Shown in pieces: positions 31,658 through 41,161 of a DNA stretch of 64,000 bases (its first letter is position 1; every line of letters starts with the position of its first letter). Both the position numbers and the translations under genes were made by a program. Origin of the DNA: Eubacterium sp. AF36-5BH (GTDB lineage: Bacteria; Bacillota; Clostridia; Lachnospirales; Lachnospiraceae); the NCBI RefSeq assembly GCF_003460505.1, contig NZ_QTVG01000010.1:32229-96228 (forward strand), written 5' to 3'. The notes under the pieces were generated by a model. It was not told where the DNA came from, did not search any database, and was given only the letters and a program-made list of their open reading frames with translations.

Positions 31658-31680
31658 GAATTATCAAAAAGGAGGACAAT

Positions 31681-34600
31681 ATGAGAAAAATATGGAAACA
31701 GCTAATAAGTATTTCAATGTCTTTAATAATGGCATTAGGAAGCAATGTGGTAATGACTCAGACGGCTTATGCTGATGAGGAAACAGGAACTGAAACAAAA
31801 CAGGAAATTGTTTATGGGGATGATGTGGCGTATGATCCAAACACAGGTCATAGTTATGAATTTGTTAATAGTAGTGTGAATTATAGCACTGCAAAGAAAG
31901 AGGCAAAAAATAAGGGTGGTTATTTAATTTGTATATCATCCAAAGAGGAAAATAATATCGTTGTACACTATCTGGAAAAATTAAATCAAGGGGATACCAG
32001 AATGTGGATTGGTTTAGAGAGAAATCAAAACGATATATCAAAATTTAAATGGATTGATGGTAGTGAACTTACTTATACTAATTGGGAAAAAGGCGAACCA
32101 AGCACATTAAGCGAAACAAGGGTAGAAGTATATTTTGAAGGAACATGGAATGACTGCTATGGGAGTTTAGATCGTCCATATATAATTGAATATGATAAGT
32201 GTTCTCATCCGGAAGAAAAAGAAATTGTGGAAAATAGAACAATAACAGATTGTTCAATAGGTGGTTTTACAGGAAAAGTTACATGTGGTGTTTGTGGTGA
32301 AATTTTAGATGAAGGAATCATGGTAGAACCGGGAAATCACGCAGAGGCTGTTATAGATAAGAAAACATTTATTGAGGCAACCTGCAAGAGCAAAGGCTTT
32401 AGTGGTAATAAAATCTGTCCTTTATGTAAAAAAGTTTTAGAAGAAGGAAAAGAAACAGATATAGTAGATCACAAAAAAGAGGACGAACCTGAAAATTATA
32501 CTGAAAATACATGTTATGTAGATGGATATACAGGAGACTACAACTGCAAATGGTGTGGTGAAAAGGTACAGGAAGGCAGTATTATAGCAAAAAAATCTCA
32601 TGAATATAAGGATGATGTATGTGTAAATTGTGGACGTGTTAATAATGCAGTTTATGGAAAAGAATATAGCATGAAAACAACAGCACAAAATCCGTTCCAG
32701 GTATTTCAATTTAAAGTTGATGAAGATGGATACTATGCAATAACCTGTAGTAATAAAACAGATTGGGACAGCTATGGATATCTTTTTGAAGAAGAAAGTT
32801 TTAATGATGAAATTATTCGTAATGGAATAAAAAAACTTGAAAATAACAATCGTGTAAGATTGGAGGGGTGCAAAAAGAAAAATGATGATGGTGGTCAGGA
32901 AAGTGCACCTAAGATTATAGGAAATCTTAAAAAAAATCATACATATTATTTTGTGGTAGGACCGTTTAGTGATGAATATGGAGAATATACAATATCTTGG
33001 GAATGTGCACATTCAAGAAAGAAATTTGTGAACAGAACTATTAAATCATGTGAAGAAGGTGGATATACAGGAGATTTACAGTGTAAAGATTGTGGAAAAA
33101 CTATTAGTGAAGGACAACAGATTGAACCCCAATCAGACCATAGTTATTCAGAGCGTTATACAATTGGTAAAACTTGTACAAATTATGAAAAAATAGTGTC
33201 TGAATGTGAATATTGTGGTTATGTACATAAGGAAATTAATGAAAAAAAAGGTTTAGGCGAACATGTATTTGTGAAGGTAAATCATAAGGAGCCAACATGT
33301 ACTGAAGAAGGTTATTCTTATGACTTGAAGTGTAGTGAATGTGGCGAAATTAATAATGATGGGAATCAGGAAGCCGGACAAACAATTCCCAGCATTCATA
33401 GTAATCTGTCAGGAAGCAATATTATAAAGTATTATAACGAATCAAACGCAACATGTTTTAAAGCAGGTTACACAGGCGATACAATATGCCTGATATGTAA
33501 TGAGGTTCTTGAGAAAGGTAGTGAATCACCACAGCTAGAACACAATTATGTGGATGATAAATGTACAAACTGTGGTTTAACAAAGAATCAAATTCAGGAG
33601 CTTAAGGATAATTGCTTTGAGATTAATTCTTTTGAAGATTTATTAATGTATTTACAGATGGGAAGTTTAGGAATAAATGGAAAATTAAATGCTGATATTA
33701 AGTTCCCGGATAATTACAAAGATGATGATAATATTTTACAGGGTGCATCTTTATTAAATTCAAAGCTAGATGGAAATAACCACACAATATCAAACGTAAA
33801 CATAAAAGGAATACCATGCCGTTTATATGGTAGTATTGGTAATAGTACATTAAAAAATTTAAAAATTGAAGTTCAGGGTGAATGTGAACAGAGTATTTAT
33901 TACCTTACAGAATATGCGTATTATTCTACAATAGAGAATTGTACATTTGAGGGAAATGTGAAAGCTTCCAGAAGTGATGTGGCAGCGATACAAACAATCG
34001 ATACATGTACCATTTCAAAATGTATTAATAATGTTGATTGTGTAAATTTCGGTGATGCATATGTGGCAGGTTTAGCTATTAAGGCAAACAATAGTAATAT
34101 TACAGACTGTGAAAATAATGGTGATTTTTCAGTGAATGATTCTTATATTGCAGGTTTAGTACACACAGCGTCAAATTGCCATATAGAGAATTGTATTAAT
34201 ACAGGTAATATAACAGATGCATATGAGGCTGCAGGAATTGTAGCATCAATAAATAATAGTGAAATTAAAAACTGCACAAATAAGGGGGATATTACTAATG
34301 CAGAGGGGGCAGTAGGTATTTGTGTATCTGCAAATAACACTAAAGTAGAAAAGTGTAGTAACTATGGTAATATTATTGATAATGAGTATGTAGCATCAGG
34401 AATAGTAGGTATTATTCTTCAGGCACAGATTATAAATTGCACAAACTATGGAAAAATAAAAGCAAATAACTGTGCAGTTGGAATTTGTTATAGTAATAGC
34501 AGAGATGACGAGGGATATTATGATCAGAAAGAAATCATTCAAGGATGTACTAACAATGGCGAAATTACTTCTACAGATTTAGCAGCTGGAATTGTAAGTA

Positions 34601-35763
34601 TTATATATAATTGTAATATTGATAATTGCACTAATAGCGGAGATGTACAAGCTGGAAGTCTTGGGGGAGGAATTCTAGCAGTTACAGCCAACTCATCAAT
34701 AAGTAATTGTATTAACAATGGAAGTGTTGATGGATATGAATATGTGGGTGGAATTTGTGGTTCCAGTGACGATGATGTAACATTTGAAAAAGTATACAAT
34801 TCAGGAAAAGTTACTGAAGAAGCTTTTAAGTCAAAAGGAATAACAAATGGAACAGGTAATGAAGTTATTAAGGATTCAGAAGAAAATCATGAACACAAAT
34901 ATTCAGAAGTAGTAGAAATGACACCTGCAACATTAACAGAAAACGGTGTAATCAAAGAGAAATGTTCTTGTGGTTATATTAACAAGAGAACAATTAGCCA
35001 TCCAAATGAACTTATTATTTCAAATGACAAATTTGAAGCAACAGGCGAAAAGATTGCACCTACAGTTACAGTAGTTGATGTTGAAAATAATCCTATTGAC
35101 CAGAAATACTACACAGTAACATATCGCGACAAAGCCACAGGTAAAACAGTGGATGAAGTAAAAGCGGTTGGTACATACGAAGTTGTAATTACTTTCAGCG
35201 ATTTATATGAAGGTGAAATGACAAAAGAATTTACAGTAGTTGAAAAGACAACTGAACCTGCAACTTCAGATGTGACAACAGGTGACCAGGAAGTATCAAC
35301 ACCTGACTTAACAACAGGTGACCAGGAAGTATCAACACCTGACTCAACAACAGGTGACCAGGAAACATCAACAAGCGAAACAACAGCAGGAGATGTTGAA
35401 ACAACAACACCAAAGACAACTACAGGTGACAAAGTAACTACAACCGGCAACAAACCGACAACAAAAGTTAAAAAACCGGGCAAGGTTAAAAAAGTATCTG
35501 TAAAGAAACTTAGCCGTAAAAAGATTAGCGTTAAGTGGAAGAAAATAAAAGGTGTTAAAGGCTATCAGGTTAGATATGCTACAAACAAAAAAATGAAGAA
35601 AGCAAAAATTAAAACAATTGCCAAAAACAAAACTTCATTTACACTAAAAAAATTAAAAGGCAAAAAATACTTCATTCAGGTAAGAGCTTACAAGATTGGG
35701 AAAGCAAATAAGAAAGTTAAAGGAAAGTGGAGTAGTGTTAAAAAAGTTAAAATGAAGAAGTAA
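31681..35763 (+). CDS. Large secreted protein with C-type-lectin-like domain, Cys-repeat motifs, beta-helix-like repeats and Fn3-like tail
   Basis: I start the gene at ATG 31681 (AAAAAGGAGGA upstream; signal peptide MRKIWKQLISISMSLIMALG), which gives 1360 residues. Domains in order: C-type lectin-like domain (about 55-167, with MWIGLERN and a WNDC-like end); six Cys motifs of the form C-x(3)-G-(F/Y)-(T/S)-x(4)-C-x(2)-C-x(5)-G spread over about 185-600; a PPC-like beta domain (about 323-441) set among them; many NCxNxGxI-type repeats (about 686-1040), resembling GLUG motifs or a beta-helix; an Ig-like domain (about 1106-1188); a short TTGDQEVSTPD repeat linker; and a Lys-rich Fn3-like module (about 1262-1360). 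Likely a cell-surface adhesin or glycan binder. No enzyme signature was found. Confidence 0.8.
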   Translation: MRKIWKQLISISMSLIMALGSNVVMTQTAYADEETGTETKQEIVYGDDVAYDPNTGHSYEFVNSSVNYSTAKKEAKNKGGYLICISSKEENNIVVHYLEKLNQGDTRMWIGLERNQNDISKFKWIDGSELTYTNWEKGEPSTLSETRVEVYFEGTWNDCYGSLDRPYIIEYDKCSHPEEKEIVENRTITDCSIGGFTGKVTCGVCGEILDEGIMVEPGNHAEAVIDKKTFIEATCKSKGFSGNKICPLCKKVLEEGKETDIVDHKKEDEPENYTENTCYVDGYTGDYNCKWCGEKVQEGSIIAKKSHEYKDDVCVNCGRVNNAVYGKEYSMKTTAQNPFQVFQFKVDEDGYYAITCSNKTDWDSYGYLFEEESFNDEIIRNGIKKLENNNRVRLEGCKKKNDDGGQESAPKIIGNLKKNHTYYFVVGPFSDEYGEYTISWECAHSRKKFVNRTIKSCEEGGYTGDLQCKDCGKTISEGQQIEPQSDHSYSERYTIGKTCTNYEKIVSECEYCGYVHKEINEKKGLGEHVFVKVNHKEPTCTEEGYSYDLKCSECGEINNDGNQEAGQTIPSIHSNLSGSNIIKYYNESNATCFKAGYTGDTICLICNEVLEKGSESPQLEHNYVDDKCTNCGLTKNQIQELKDNCFEINSFEDLLMYLQMGSLGINGKLNADIKFPDNYKDDDNILQGASLLNSKLDGNNHTISNVNIKGIPCRLYGSIGNSTLKNLKIEVQGECEQSIYYLTEYAYYSTIENCTFEGNVKASRSDVAAIQTIDTCTISKCINNVDCVNFGDAYVAGLAIKANNSNITDCENNGDFSVNDSYIAGLVHTASNCHIENCINTGNITDAYEAAGIVASINNSEIKNCTNKGDITNAEGAVGICVSANNTKVEKCSNYGNIIDNEYVASGIVGIILQAQIINCTNYGKIKANNCAVGICYSNSRDDEGYYDQKEIIQGCTNNGEITSTDLAAGIVSIIYNCNIDNCTNSGDVQAGSLGGGILAVTANSSISNCINNGSVDGYEYVGGICGSSDDDVTFEKVYNSGKVTEEAFKSKGITNGTGNEVIKDSEENHEHKYSEVVEMTPATLTENGVIKEKCSCGYINKRTISHPNELIISNDKFEATGEKIAPTVTVVDVENNPIDQKYYTVTYRDKATGKTVDEVKAVGTYEVVITFSDLYEGEMTKEFTVVEKTTEPATSDVTTGDQEVSTPDLTTGDQEVSTPDSTTGDQETSTSETTAGDVETTTPKTTTGDKVTTTGNKPTTKVKKPGKVKKVSVKKLSRKKISVKWKKIKGVKGYQVRYATNKKMKKAKIKTIAKNKTSFTLKKLKGKKYFIQVRAYKIGKANKKVKGKWSSVKKVKMKK

Positions 35764-35823
35764 TATCATTTTAGAACATGGTTAGATAGTAGCTTCAAAC
35801 AATTAACCATAAATTGTAAAAAG

Positions 35824-35892
35824 ACAGCTACGGCACATGGTATGCAGAAATTATAAAATTTCTTATGTATATCACGCCGTAGCTGTTTTTTT
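35824..35892 (+). terminator. Intrinsic terminator of the lectin-like protein gene
   Basis: ACAGCTACGGC (35824-35834) pairs perfectly with GCCGTAGCTGT (35876-35886); the 41-base loop holds a smaller stem and seven T residues follow. The remainder to 36097 shows no other gene. Confidence 0.85.
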
Positions 35893-36097
35893 ATAGAAAT
35901 GGTCAACTTGGGCAAAAAAAGTTTGGCAAAAAGTTTTTATATAAAAGTTAAAATAATCCAAATTCACCTTAAGATATTAAATTAACAAAATAAAAGTCAA
36001 ATGATACAATTTCCTTAACAAATAAAATCGGGTTAATTTGAGATTGTGGTATTTTGATACCAAACTAAATTTATGTAAAAGTAGTAAGGAGATAAGT

Positions 36098-36139
36098 ATG
36101 TATATTGCAGATGAGAAAAGATATGAAAGAATGAAATAA
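36098..36139 (+). pseudogene. 5' end of an aldo/keto reductase gene, truncated after 13 codons
   Basis: A perfect ribosome-binding site (AAGGAG) and ATG 36098 start the frame MYIADEKRYERMK, followed by TAA. This is the N-terminus typical of YghZ-like aldo/keto reductases (M-Y-x-A-x-E-x-R-Y-x-x-M). Nothing more of that enzyme follows, and an alpha-galactosidase begins 60 bases on. It is a truncated gene whose initiation signals survive. It could still produce a 13-residue peptide. Confidence 0.6.
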
Positions 36140-36198
36140 TCTTAGGACACTATGTAATAAACGAACACATATAATTTAGGAAAGTGCAGGGAAAAGAT

Positions 36199-38562
36199 AT
36201 GATTAAAAAATTAGAAAACGGATTTATTTTAAATACTAAAAACACTACATATGCCTTTAGAGTTTTGAAAACAGGGCATCTTGAACATTTATACTATGGA
36301 AAGAAAATCGCAATTGAAAACATGGAACCTTTAATTGAACAGCATAACTTTATGCCCGGTAATACGGTTGCATATAATCAGGAAACAATGGAGTATTCTT
36401 TGGAAAACATGAGACTTGAAATGTCTTCTTATGGAAAAGGTGATGTAAGGGAACCTTTTGTGGAAGTTGTTAAGTCAGACGGTAGCTTCACCAATGATTT
36501 CACTTATGCCGATTCAGAAATATCATGGGGAAAGCAGCCATTTGAAACATTGCCTGGTTCTTATGACGAAGATGGTAATGTGGACCATTTGACAGTTACT
36601 TTAAAGGATAATGACTTGGTAATGGAATTACATTATTATGTTTATGAAAACTGCGATGTTATTACAAGAAGCACAGTTTTAATAAATAAAGGTAAGGAAA
36701 AAGTAAATATAAAAAGATTAATGAGCATGCAGCTTGATATGTTTGGCATGAATTATGTAATGACAACATTTAACGGCTCATGGGCAAATGAAATGAACAG
36801 ACATGATACAAAAGTAGCTGCTGGCAGATTTGCTAATTATTCATATGCCGGAACTTCATCTAACAGAGCAAATCCATTTGTTATGATTTCAAGGGAAGAG
36901 ACTACAGAAGATTTTGGCGAGTGTATTGGAACTAATTTAATTTATAGTGGAAACCATTATGAAGCGATGGATGTATGTTCTTTTAATAAAACAAGATTCG
37001 TTTCAGGAATTAATCCACAATCAATGAGTTATGGACTTTTACCGGGAGAGAAATTCGAAGCACCTGAAAGTGTTTTAACATATTCTAAAAAAGGTTATAA
37101 CGGCATGAGTCAGAATATGCATAAATTTGTAAGAGAGCATATTGTAAGAGGCAAGTGGAAATACAAAGAACGCCCTGTTTTATTAAATAGTTGGGAGGCA
37201 AACTATTTTGACATTACAGAGGAGAAACTTATTAATCTTGCAAAAGCAGGAAAAGATATTGGCATAGAATTGTTTGTAATGGATGACGGTTGGTTCGGAA
37301 AACGTAATGATGATACAAGTTCTCTTGGAGACTGGTATGTAAATAAGGACAAGCTTCCTAATGGACTGGCTCATTTAGTTGATGAAATTAATAAAATAGG
37401 TTTAGACTTTGGTATTTGGATTGAACCTGAAATGATTAATAAAAACAGCGAACTTTACAAAAAACATCCTAACTGGGTATTGGAAAATCCTAATGCACAT
37501 CATTCAGAAGGCAGAAATCAATGTATGCTTGATTTAACAAATAATGAAGTTGTGGACTATATGGTTAAGGAAATTAGCAATATTTTAAGTAGTGCAAATA
37601 TTTCTTATGTTAAGTGGGACATGAACAGAATATTCTCTGATTATTATTCAGCAGGTTTGCCTTATGAAAGTCAGGGTGAAGTGTCACACAGATACGTTTT
37701 AGGTTTTTACAAAATGGCAAAAGCGCTTACAGAGAAGTTCCCTGAAATTTTATTTGAAGGCTGTTGCGGTGGCGGAAACAGATTTGACCTTGGAATGTTA
37801 TGCTATTTTCCACAGATTTGGGCAAGCGATGACACTGACGCAGTGTGCCGTGTAAATATTCAAAACGGATACAGCTACGGTTATCCAATGAGTACAGTAG
37901 GAGCACATGTTTCAGCATGTCCAAATCACCAGACTTTAAGAACAACTCCAATTGATACAAGATATAATGTTGCCTGTTTTGGAGTGTTAGGTTATGAATG
38001 TGATTTGACAAAAATGTCAAAGGAAGACCTATTCTTAATTAAGAAGCAAATAGAAGAATATAAGAAGTGGAGAAAAGTCTTACAGTTTGGAGAATTCTAC
38101 AGAGGAAAGAGTCCTTACGAAAACTCACAGGACAGTGACTCTAACAATGTATATCAGTGGACTTGTGTAAGTGCAGATAAGAAAAAGGCTGTTGGCATGT
38201 TGTTTAGAAAAATTATTAAACCAAATGATCAGTTCTTAAATTTCAGACCAAAAGCTTTGGCTGAAAACAAGGAATATCATTTCTATAACCGCCCGGTGTA
38301 CCATAACAAAAAAGATATGGGACATTTTGTCTACGAAAATAATGAAATTAAAAGTAATGAGAATTTATCAAAAGATGAAGTTTCATTTGTAGCAGAAAAT
38401 TTTGTAAAAGGTGAAACTGAAGATTACATTGCATACGGAAGTCTTTTAAATGAAGCAGGTGTTAATCTGAAAGAAGGATTTGCAGGTATAGGAGTAAACG
38501 GAGATACAAGGATTATGAAAGATTTTGACTCCAGACTTTATTATATGGAAGAAGTGGAATAG
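36199..38562 (+). CDS. Alpha-galactosidase, GH36 family
   Basis: The start is ATG 36199 with AGGGAAAAG upstream; GTG 36184 would add five residues. The 787-residue protein has the GH36 layout: N-terminal beta-sandwich, a central barrel with FVMDDGWFG and GIWIEPEM, the nucleophile Asp474 in VKWDMNR, the acid/base Asp544 in WASDDTDA, and a C-terminal beta domain. The catalytic spacing of 70 residues fits the family. Without a signal peptide it works in the cytoplasm and frees galactose from raffinose-family or other alpha-galactosides imported by the ABC transporter that follows. It is the first gene of the galactoside locus. Confidence 0.93.
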   Translation: MIKKLENGFILNTKNTTYAFRVLKTGHLEHLYYGKKIAIENMEPLIEQHNFMPGNTVAYNQETMEYSLENMRLEMSSYGKGDVREPFVEVVKSDGSFTNDFTYADSEISWGKQPFETLPGSYDEDGNVDHLTVTLKDNDLVMELHYYVYENCDVITRSTVLINKGKEKVNIKRLMSMQLDMFGMNYVMTTFNGSWANEMNRHDTKVAAGRFANYSYAGTSSNRANPFVMISREETTEDFGECIGTNLIYSGNHYEAMDVCSFNKTRFVSGINPQSMSYGLLPGEKFEAPESVLTYSKKGYNGMSQNMHKFVREHIVRGKWKYKERPVLLNSWEANYFDITEEKLINLAKAGKDIGIELFVMDDGWFGKRNDDTSSLGDWYVNKDKLPNGLAHLVDEINKIGLDFGIWIEPEMINKNSELYKKHPNWVLENPNAHHSEGRNQCMLDLTNNEVVDYMVKEISNILSSANISYVKWDMNRIFSDYYSAGLPYESQGEVSHRYVLGFYKMAKALTEKFPEILFEGCCGGGNRFDLGMLCYFPQIWASDDTDAVCRVNIQNGYSYGYPMSTVGAHVSACPNHQTLRTTPIDTRYNVACFGVLGYECDLTKMSKEDLFLIKKQIEEYKKWRKVLQFGEFYRGKSPYENSQDSDSNNVYQWTCVSADKKKAVGMLFRKIIKPNDQFLNFRPKALAENKEYHFYNRPVYHNKKDMGHFVYENNEIKSNENLSKDEVSFVAENFVKGETEDYIAYGSLLNEAGVNLKEGFAGIGVNGDTRIMKDFDSRLYYMEEVE

Positions 38563-38766
38563 GGTTTTTGAACCGTTCCAAATAAAAATAGTACAAATTA
38601 ACTGAAAATAGTCCAAAAAAATAAAAAAATGTACAAAGAAAATGTTAAAAGATTTTAAAAATTGTATAAATTACACTGAACTATGTCCTAACTGTGAAAA
38701 TGTTACTATGGTACTATTGAATTACAAAGAAACCCGAATAAAAAAATTGTAAGGAGGAAATTTTTT

Positions 38767-40062
38767 ATGAAACTAAAAAAAGTTGTAGCATTTGCAATGG
38801 CAGCAGTTATGACATTGGGAATGGTAGGATGTGGTAGCAGCTCAGGAAGTAAGAGCAGCTCATCAAAGGATAGCAAAACTATTACAGTTTGGGCTTGGGA
38901 TGAGAATTTTAACATTAAGGCAGCAAAGGAAGCAGCAGAAATTTACAAAGGAATTGATAAGGATGTAAAAATTAAAGTTGTTACAATGGCACAGGATGAC
39001 ATTGTTGCAAAGTTAAATACAAGTCTTTCATCAAAATCTTATGACGGTCTTCCAGATGTAGTTCTTATTGAAGATTACAGAATTCAGGGATACTTACAGT
39101 CATATCAGGATGAGTTTTATGATTTATCATCAGTTGTTAATAATGACGATTTTGCAAATTATAAAACAGGTGTAAACACACTTGATGGAAAAGTATATGG
39201 CGTTCCATTTGACAGTGGTGTTGCAGGATTATTCTATAGAACAGATATTTTAAAACAGGCAGGATATTCAGAAAAAGATTTACAGAACATCACTTGGGAA
39301 AAATACATTGAAATTGGTAAGAAAGTAAAAGAAAAGACAGGCAAGTACATGTGTACACTTGATCCTAGTGACATAGGTCAGATTCGTATGATGTTACAGA
39401 GTGCAGGTGCCTGGTATACAGACAAGGACGGAAAAGTAACAATTTCAAACAATCAGGCATTAAAAGATGCAATTAAGATTTACAAAGATTTAGTAGACGC
39501 AGGCATTACAAAGCAGACTTCAGACTGGAATCAGTTTGTAGGTGCATTTAATAATAGTGACGTAGCTTCAGTTATTACAGGTTGCTGGATTGCTCCTTCA
39601 ATCAAGGCAGCAGAAGACCAGAGTGGAAAATGGGCTGTAGCAGCATTTCCTAAGATGGGTTCAAACTCATCATCAGTTAATGCTTCATCAATTGGTGGTG
39701 CAGGTTGGTATGTATTAAAGAATACAGGTAACAGCAAGTTAGCAGCTGATTTCTTAGCAAAAACATTTGGTAGCAACACAGATCTTATGAACTCACTTGC
39801 AAAAAATATTAGCTTAGTAAGTACATTAAATGCATCATCAGATTGTGCAGCATACAAAGAAGAAGATAAATACTTCGGTGGCCAGAAGATTTTCGGTGAC
39901 CTTGGATCATGGACAGAAAAGGTTCCAACAGTAAATTATGGAGTTCATACTTATGCAATTGAAGATATGATGACAGAAGCTGTTTCAGCAATCGTTGGAG
40001 GAGCTGACATGGATTCAACATTAAAATCATATCAGAGCAAAGTAGAATCAGCAGTACAGTAA
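38767..40062 (+). CDS. ABC sugar transporter, solute-binding lipoprotein
   Basis: An N-terminal lipoprotein signal ending in MVGCGSSS (lipidated Cys at about residue 21) is followed by a Ser-rich tether and a two-lobe extracellular solute-binding domain of cluster B type (family 1), with an ITVWAWDENF strand near the start. It captures oligosaccharide outside the membrane and passes it to the two permeases downstream. ATG follows AAGGAGGAA. No transmembrane anchor other than the lipid. A hairpin between this gene and the permease gene may reduce downstream expression, consistent with excess binding protein. Location beside alpha- and beta-galactosidases suggests galacto-oligosaccharides. Confidence 0.92.
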   Translation: MKLKKVVAFAMAAVMTLGMVGCGSSSGSKSSSSKDSKTITVWAWDENFNIKAAKEAAEIYKGIDKDVKIKVVTMAQDDIVAKLNTSLSSKSYDGLPDVVLIEDYRIQGYLQSYQDEFYDLSSVVNNDDFANYKTGVNTLDGKVYGVPFDSGVAGLFYRTDILKQAGYSEKDLQNITWEKYIEIGKKVKEKTGKYMCTLDPSDIGQIRMMLQSAGAWYTDKDGKVTISNNQALKDAIKIYKDLVDAGITKQTSDWNQFVGAFNNSDVASVITGCWIAPSIKAAEDQSGKWAVAAFPKMGSNSSSVNASSIGGAGWYVLKNTGNSKLAADFLAKTFGSNTDLMNSLAKNISLVSTLNASSDCAAYKEEDKYFGGQKIFGDLGSWTEKVPTVNYGVHTYAIEDMMTEAVSAIVGGADMDSTLKSYQSKVESAVQ

Positions 40063-40120
40063 ATTTTACGGTACTTAAGATAAACTAATTTAAAAATCTA
40101 AAAAACAAGACTCAGAAGTG

Positions 40121-40173
40121 GCCCGATATTCACAAGAATGTTTCCCATTATGTGGACATCGGGTTTGCTTTTG
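40121..40173 (+). terminator. Intercistronic hairpin with partial T tail
   Basis: CCCGAT (40122-40127) with ATCGGG (40158-40163), and an inner CACA/TGTG stem (40131-40134 and 40151-40154), followed by TTTGCTTTTG. It probably limits read-through from the solute-binding gene to the permeases or protects the upstream mRNA. Confidence 0.5.
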
Positions 40174-40246
40174 AAACCAATACTTATTAAACAAACATGT
40201 GTGAAGAAGTAAACAGAAGGTAGTAGATAAAGGAGGCTGCGTTAAA

Positions 40247-41161
40247 ATGGATAAACTAAAAAAACGAAATAAAGCAGTTACCCGTAACAGTGGGATGAGT
40301 CCCAAATTAAATAGAAAAGGATGGGCATTTGTTCTTCCGGCATTTATTTTAATACTTATATTTGTATTTTACCCAATGGTACAGTCATTCCTGTTATCAT
40401 TAAAAACAGGAATGGGAAGTAACTTAACTTTTACGGGACTGGATAATTATAAAAGATTATTAACAGACGAAACATTTAAAAAAGCATTATTTAACACGGT
40501 TTTATACTTGATAATTCAGGTGCCAATAATGATTATTTTAGCACTTGCAATTTCATCAATGTTAAATAATAAGAAGTTAAAATTCAGAGGATTTTTCAGA
40601 ACAGCAATTTTCTTACCATGTGTAACATCACTGGTAGCATATTCCATTATCTTCAAAAGTTTATTTGCAACAGATGGAATTATTAACTCAATACTTATGA
40701 ACATTCATCTTGTAAGTGAACCAATTCAGTGGCTTACAAATCCTATAGCGGCAAAGGTTTTAATTATCATTGCCATTACATGGAGATGGACAGGATACAA
40801 TATGGTATTCTATTTATCAGGTATGCAGGGAATTGACGATTCAATTTACGAATCAGCTCAGATTGATGGAGCTTCAGCATTTGCAAGATTCAGATATATT
40901 ACATTACCAATGCTTAAGCCAATTATTTTATTTACAACAATTAACTCAACAATAGGTACATTACAGTTATTCGATGAAGTTGTAAACATCACAGACGGTG
41001 GCCCGGCTAATGCAACAATTACAATATCACAGTACATTTACAATACAATGTTTAAATATAACTCAAACTTCGGATATGCATCAGCTATATCTTATGTAAT
41101 AGTTATCTTGGTAGTTGTATTGTCATTTATCCAAATGAAAGTAGGTGACAAGAATGACTAA
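40247..41161 (+). CDS. Sugar ABC transporter permease (MalF/UgpA type)
   Basis: A 304-residue permease with about six membrane segments, a basic N-terminus, and the EAA loop around YESAQIDGASAFARFRYIT (about residues 202-220) that docks the ATPase. It belongs to the MalFGK2-like carbohydrate importers. ATG follows GGAGGCTGCGTTAAA. Its end overlaps the next permease start by 8 bases. The ATPase subunit is absent from this locus, as in many Firmicutes whose single MsmK-type ATPase serves several importers. Confidence 0.9.
   Translation: MDKLKKRNKAVTRNSGMSPKLNRKGWAFVLPAFILILIFVFYPMVQSFLLSLKTGMGSNLTFTGLDNYKRLLTDETFKKALFNTVLYLIIQVPIMIILALAISSMLNNKKLKFRGFFRTAIFLPCVTSLVAYSIIFKSLFATDGIINSILMNIHLVSEPIQWLTNPIAAKVLIIIAITWRWTGYNMVFYLSGMQGIDDSIYESAQIDGASAFARFRYITLPMLKPIILFTTINSTIGTLQLFDEVVNITDGGPANATITISQYIYNTMFKYNSNFGYASAISYVIVILVVVLSFIQMKVGDKND

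Noticed and set aside
31627..31680. Upstream ATG for the lectin-like gene
   Set aside because: It would start within the second hairpin and put 18 polar residues before a normal signal peptide; ATG 31681 has the AAGGAGGA site.
31458..31775. Small frames on both strands over the structured leader
   Set aside because: They follow the inverted repeats; the plus-strand one runs through the ribosome-binding site and into the signal peptide region of the lectin-like gene in another frame.
32437..33012. Minus-strand frame of 191 codons
   Set aside because: Antisense to the lectin-like gene; hydrophobic Ile/Phe-rich shadow of Lys/Asn codons.
36998..38020. Minus-strand frames inside the alpha-galactosidase gene
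   Set aside because: Short shadows with no initiation signals opposite a well-supported coding sequence.
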